Positions 24,601 to 26,035 of a DNA stretch of 26,035 nucleotides are shown here, one piece after another. The notes below the pieces were generated by a model. It saw only the letters and a list, made by a program, of their open reading frames with translations. It was not told the origin of the DNA and did not search any database. The position numbers were made by a program, and so were the translations under genes. The DNA comes from Flavobacteriales bacterium (GTDB lineage Bacteria > Bacteroidota > Bacteroidia > Flavobacteriales_D > Crocinitomicaceae): positions 1 through 26,035 of the forward strand of contig JABJEE010000199.1 in NCBI GenBank assembly GCA_018665005.1, in the 5' to 3' direction. Each line of letters starts with the position of its first letter. Position 1 is the stretch's first letter.

Positions 24601-25012
24601 CATTGATCATTCCCTGTAAGCCCATAGACCTTCCATCATCAGGATGATATATTTTGGTTATTCCATAGTCTTGCAGCTCTTTGATTTCGGTAGGAAGAAT
24701 GGTTCCTCCACCGCCTCCAAATATCTTAATTTGAGGCGCACCTTTTTCTTTAAGCAAGTCAAACATATATTTGAAATACTCATTATGCCCTCCTTGATAG
24801 GAAGTCATAGCGATGGCCTGAGCATCTTCTTGTATTGCACAATTGACAACTTCTTCTACTGAACGATCATGACCCAAATGTATAACCTCACAGCCTGTAG
24901 ACTGAATGATTCTTCTCATGATATTAATTGCAGCGTCGTGCCCATCAAAAAGAGAAGCGGCTGTTACAATTCGTATTTTATTCTTAGGTTTATAAGGTGC
25001 TACTTGTTCCAT
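21632..25012 (-). CDS. icmF: Fused isobutyryl-CoA mutase (B12-dependent, with G-protein chaperone domain)
   Basis: 1126 residues with the IcmF order. The B12-binding domain (about 12-145) has FDGHDAA with cobalt-ligand His25, TSYQGG at 70-75 and FGGGGG at 98-103. The MeaI-like GTPase domain (about 165-420) has Walker A GTGGAGKSS at 203-211 and NKFD at 343-346. After a linker comes the mutase TIM barrel (about 560-1120). By comparison with methylmalonyl-CoA mutase (Tyr89, Arg207), the substrate residues are Phe587 (RMFAGEGG) and Gln775 (AQNTCIFST), which fits isobutyryl-/n-butyryl-CoA rather than methylmalonyl-CoA. The insertion between them (about 700-755) is like the Cupriavidus-type IcmF. 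The GTPase domain loads and protects the adenosylcobalamin cofactor. No B12 riboswitch precedes the gene. Confidence 0.94.
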   Translation of the reverse strand: MEQVAPYKPKNKIRIVTAASLFDGHDAAINIMRRIIQSTGCEVIHLGHDRSVEEVVNCAIQEDAQAIAMTSYQGGHNEYFKYMFDLLKEKGAPQIKIFGGGGGTILPTEIKELQDYGITKIYHPDDGRSMGLQGMINDLVERCDIALGEKLEHSIKDLELKNVPGIARMISAAENFSDLHKNTIESIRELASQKNIPVLGITGTGGAGKSSLVDELVRRFLIDFDDKQIAVVSVDPSKRKTGGALLGDRIRMNSIKNDRVYMRSLATRQSNLALSKHVADAISILKVASYDLIILETSGIGQSDTEILDHSDVSLYVMTPEYGAATQLEKIDMLDFADVIALNKFDKRGALDALRDVRKQYQRNHNLWESKVDDMPVHGTIASQFNDPGMNTLYKVIMDHINEKTESSLASNFQITREMSEKIFVIPPERTRYLSEISENNRSYDKWVEQQVEVAEKLQGLQSSIETIGNSELEDKDRLVKNIQEVFEKEKLNFDPKNWELIQDWDEKKQAFKNPIYEFKVRDKVLKIDTHTESLSHSKIPKVASPKYKSWGDILRWILQENFPGNFPYTSGLFPFKREGEDPTRMFAGEGGPERTNKRFHYVSLGMPAKRLSTAFDSVTLYGNDPDLRPDIYGKIGNAGVSICCLDDAKKLYSGFDLSHPATSVSMTINGPAPMLLAFFMNAAIDQNCEKYIKENGLESDVENKINSIYKEKGVIRPSYNGDLPEGNDGLGLMLLGVTGDQVLNDEVYQKIKSDTLKQVRGTVQADILKEDQAQNTCIFSTEFALRLMGDVQEYFIDKGIRNFYSVSISGYHIAEAGANPITQLAFTLANGFTYVEYYLSRGMSINDFGPNLSFFFSNGIDPEYAVIGRVARRIWAKSMGKKYGANARAQMLKYHIQTSGRSLHAQEIDFNDIRTTLQALYAIYDNCNSLHTNAYDEAITTPTEESVRRAMAIQLIINRELGLAKNENPLQSAFIIEDLTDLVEEAVLVEFDRITERGGVLGAMETMYQRSKIQEESLYYETLKHTGEFPIIGVNTFLSSKGSPTVLPKEVIRATEDEKKYQISMLNNLNKGNQKEVDQGLKVIQDAAVNNENIFEELMETCKVASLGQVTNALFEVGGQYRRNM

Positions 25013-25035
25013 TGGAAATGTAAATTTTAAGCGTC

Positions 25036-25064
25036 TAAAAATACAAATTCCATCGCGATATCAA
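25036..25064 (-). promoter_or_regulatory. Promoter candidate for icmF-smr
   Basis: On the minus strand TTG (25064-25062), an 18-nt spacer, then TATTTTTA (25043-25036), one mismatch from TAnnTTTG. It ends 24 nt before the icmF ATG. The 80-bp gap to the upstream CAP-protein gene holds nothing else I recognise. Confidence 0.38.
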
Positions 25065-25092
25065 GGACTTAAGCTTTAGATTTCCATGAATA

Positions 25093-25632
25093 CTAATCTA
25101 CAGAGGACACAAACACCCAATATCTTTCGTATTCGCTATGATTTGTTTGATAAAAACCAACCCCCATATGAGTTGCACTTTCATTCAACAAATTCACATT
25201 ATGACCCGGACTATTCACCCATCCTTGAAAGACGGCTTCAGGTGAGTAATAACCAGCACCAATGTTTTCGGTATTGGCAAATCCTGAATAAAACTGCTTG
25301 ATTCTCTTAAATGTAGAAACTCCGCGTTGTAAACGACCATTTATTCGGTTATGAGTAGCATGATCGAAATAGTCTTCATTGGCCATATCGGCAGCATGGT
25401 ATCGGCCCGCTAGCATCAAAGAAGGTTGTATCCTCAGAGGTTTCAGGCCATTTTCAGTTCGATAAACATTAATCAAATTCACAAGCTCAATTTCATAAGC
25501 TCTGTTTAATGCCTTAATCCGTTCATTCCCTGATGGATTGGTGTCAAAATTTACAGAAACTGGCTCTTCATTAGGCAGATTGAATGAAAAGAGCAACATA
25601 GTTAAAATAAGAAAAAACGGTATTGACTTCAT
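25093..25632 (-). CDS. Exported CAP (SCP/PR1-like) domain protein
   Basis: 179 residues. Signal peptide MKSIPFFLILTMLLFSFNLP. The CAP domain fills about 47-175: ELVNLINVYRTENGLKPLRIQPSLM (as ELVNLINVYR 49-58 and GLKPLRIQPSLM 62-73), AGRYHAADMA with His79, TENIGAGY with Glu122, VFQGWVNSPGHNVNLL with His144, and THMGVGFY. The His/Glu positions of the CAP cavity are retained. Bacterial CAP proteins are extracytoplasmic, with poorly known roles in envelope or lipid binding; no other domain or T9SS tail is present. It is 80 bp upstream of icmF and 42 nt downstream of a small hypothetical gene on the same strand. Confidence 0.9.
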   Translation of the reverse strand: MKSIPFFLILTMLLFSFNLPNEEPVSVNFDTNPSGNERIKALNRAYEIELVNLINVYRTENGLKPLRIQPSLMLAGRYHAADMANEDYFDHATHNRINGRLQRGVSTFKRIKQFYSGFANTENIGAGYYSPEAVFQGWVNSPGHNVNLLNESATHMGVGFYQTNHSEYERYWVFVSSVD

Positions 25633-25674
25633 AAACAGGATCTTTAATAGTCATAATACAGACGTTTTAGAATG

Positions 25675-25920
25675 TTACTTTTTTATTTGGGAATTGAACC
25701 TTACTTCAGTAATGGATTCGAAAGGAGCGATACACTCGAGCATGTCCTTAATTCTAACAATTTCAGGATATTTCGTAGCAGTTGTTTTTGTTGTAATTAC
25801 TGAAGAACCTACGATCTGAATCTCTTCAAACTCTTTCTCTGATAGAATCTTGTAAAAAGACTTATCGTTGGAAAGCTTTCGGTATTGAGGGAAGATTAAA
25901 TGCACTTCTGAACCATTCAT
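25675..25920 (-). CDS. Small hypothetical protein (81 aa)
   Basis: Start placed at ATG 25920-25918 (MNGSEVHLIFPQYRKLSND); the longer frame needs a TTG at 25926. The 81-residue product has no signal peptide or membrane segment. It looks like one small alpha/beta domain: FPQYRKLSNDKSFYKIL, EFEEIQIVGSSVITTKTTATKYPEIVRIKDML (as EFEEIQIVGSS and YPEIVRIKDML) and a final ESITEVRFNSQIKK. The codon pattern and amino-acid mix look like those of a real gene, and the pattern resembles short cytoplasmic proteins of marine Bacteroidota, but I cannot name a family. It may be the first gene of a run with the CAP protein and icmF. Confidence 0.62.
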   Translation of the reverse strand: MNGSEVHLIFPQYRKLSNDKSFYKILSEKEFEEIQIVGSSVITTKTTATKYPEIVRIKDMLECIAPFESITEVRFNSQIKK

Positions 25921-25973
25921 ATTCAAAAGTATATTATTTTGGTCTTCAAAGAAATGGATGTTAGATTTTATTT

Positions 25974-26035
25974 ATGAGAAACTCATTAAACGATAGAGAC
26001 CGAAATAGCTTATCAGAAGCCAAAAAGAACCGAAA
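25974..26035 (+). CDS. Possible start of a coding region running out of the window
   Basis: An ATG at 25974 opens a frame (MRNSLNDRDRNSLSEAKKNR) with no stop up to the window edge, 20 full codons later. The N-terminus is hydrophilic and has no signal peptide. It is divergent from the 81-residue hypothetical gene. Twenty codons are too few to identify it, and a chance open stretch cannot be excluded. Confidence 0.32.
   Translation, partial: MRNSLNDRDRNSLSEAKKNR

Noticed and set aside
25013..25092. Possible cobalamin riboswitch ahead of icmF
   Set aside because: The gap is only 80 bp and lacks the B12-box and a multi-stem aptamer; the ATCGCGAT at 25052-25059 is a short chance palindrome in the promoter spacer.

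Overview
The window is a gene-dense, AT-rich piece of a Bacteroidota chromosome, most likely a marine Flavobacteriales-type bacterium. The evidence is: two secreted proteins ending in type IX secretion (T9SS) sorting domains of different classes; members of the Bacteroidota-typical families DUF4290 and DUF4197; the flavobacterial promoter signature (TTG about 20 nt before TAnnTTTG) in front of efp; an Asp-type MurA; and starts without obvious Shine-Dalgarno sequences. I found no rRNA, tRNA, CRISPR array, insertion sequence or prophage. No stretch longer than 300 bases lacks a gene.

Layout. 1-789 (-): the N-terminal part of an acyl-homoserine-lactone/penicillin acylase, cut by the window edge. 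933-2585 (+): efp and gcvT, 3 nt apart. 2588-3991 (-): an envelope operon consisting of a previously unlisted 32-residue Lys/Cys-rich microprotein, a putative small beta-barrel protein and a GDPD-family lipoprotein; a 17-bp palindrome touches its -7 element. 4129-4893 (+): a tandem OmpA-domain protein. 4890-6254 (-): NADP-type glutamate dehydrogenase. 6469-10794 (+): a large SprB-repeat T9SS surface protein, a DUF4197 lipoprotein and a nucleoside phosphorylase that starts with TTG. 10791-15519 (-): a tight operon purL, DUF4290, murA, tlpA-like. 15678-18159 (+): lpd and a T9SS type A secreted protein with a calcium-loop-like motif. 18229-19561 (-): map and a small membrane protein. 19619-20665 (-) and 20751-21098 (+): a LuxC-like acyl-CoA reductase and a divergent 2[4Fe-4S] ferredoxin. 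21101-25012 (-): a fused isobutyryl-CoA mutase (IcmF) and an Smr-domain protein. 25093-25920 (-): a CAP-domain exported protein and a small hypothetical protein. A possible new coding region begins at 25974 (+).

Together the genes are mostly housekeeping (translation, C1 and purine metabolism, peptidoglycan precursor synthesis, nitrogen assimilation, B12-dependent acyl-CoA rearrangement), interleaved with exported and envelope proteins. Several apparent starts were revised: 6469 rather than 6460, 18789 rather than 18792, 19561 rather than 19591, 20665 (GTG) rather than 20914, 20751 rather than 20649, and 25920 rather than 25926. Nothing here is clearly a new defence or biosynthetic system. 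The least explained items are the Lys/Cys microprotein operon with its palindromic operator candidate, the EF-loop T9SS protein, and the acyl-CoA reductase/ferredoxin divergent pair.
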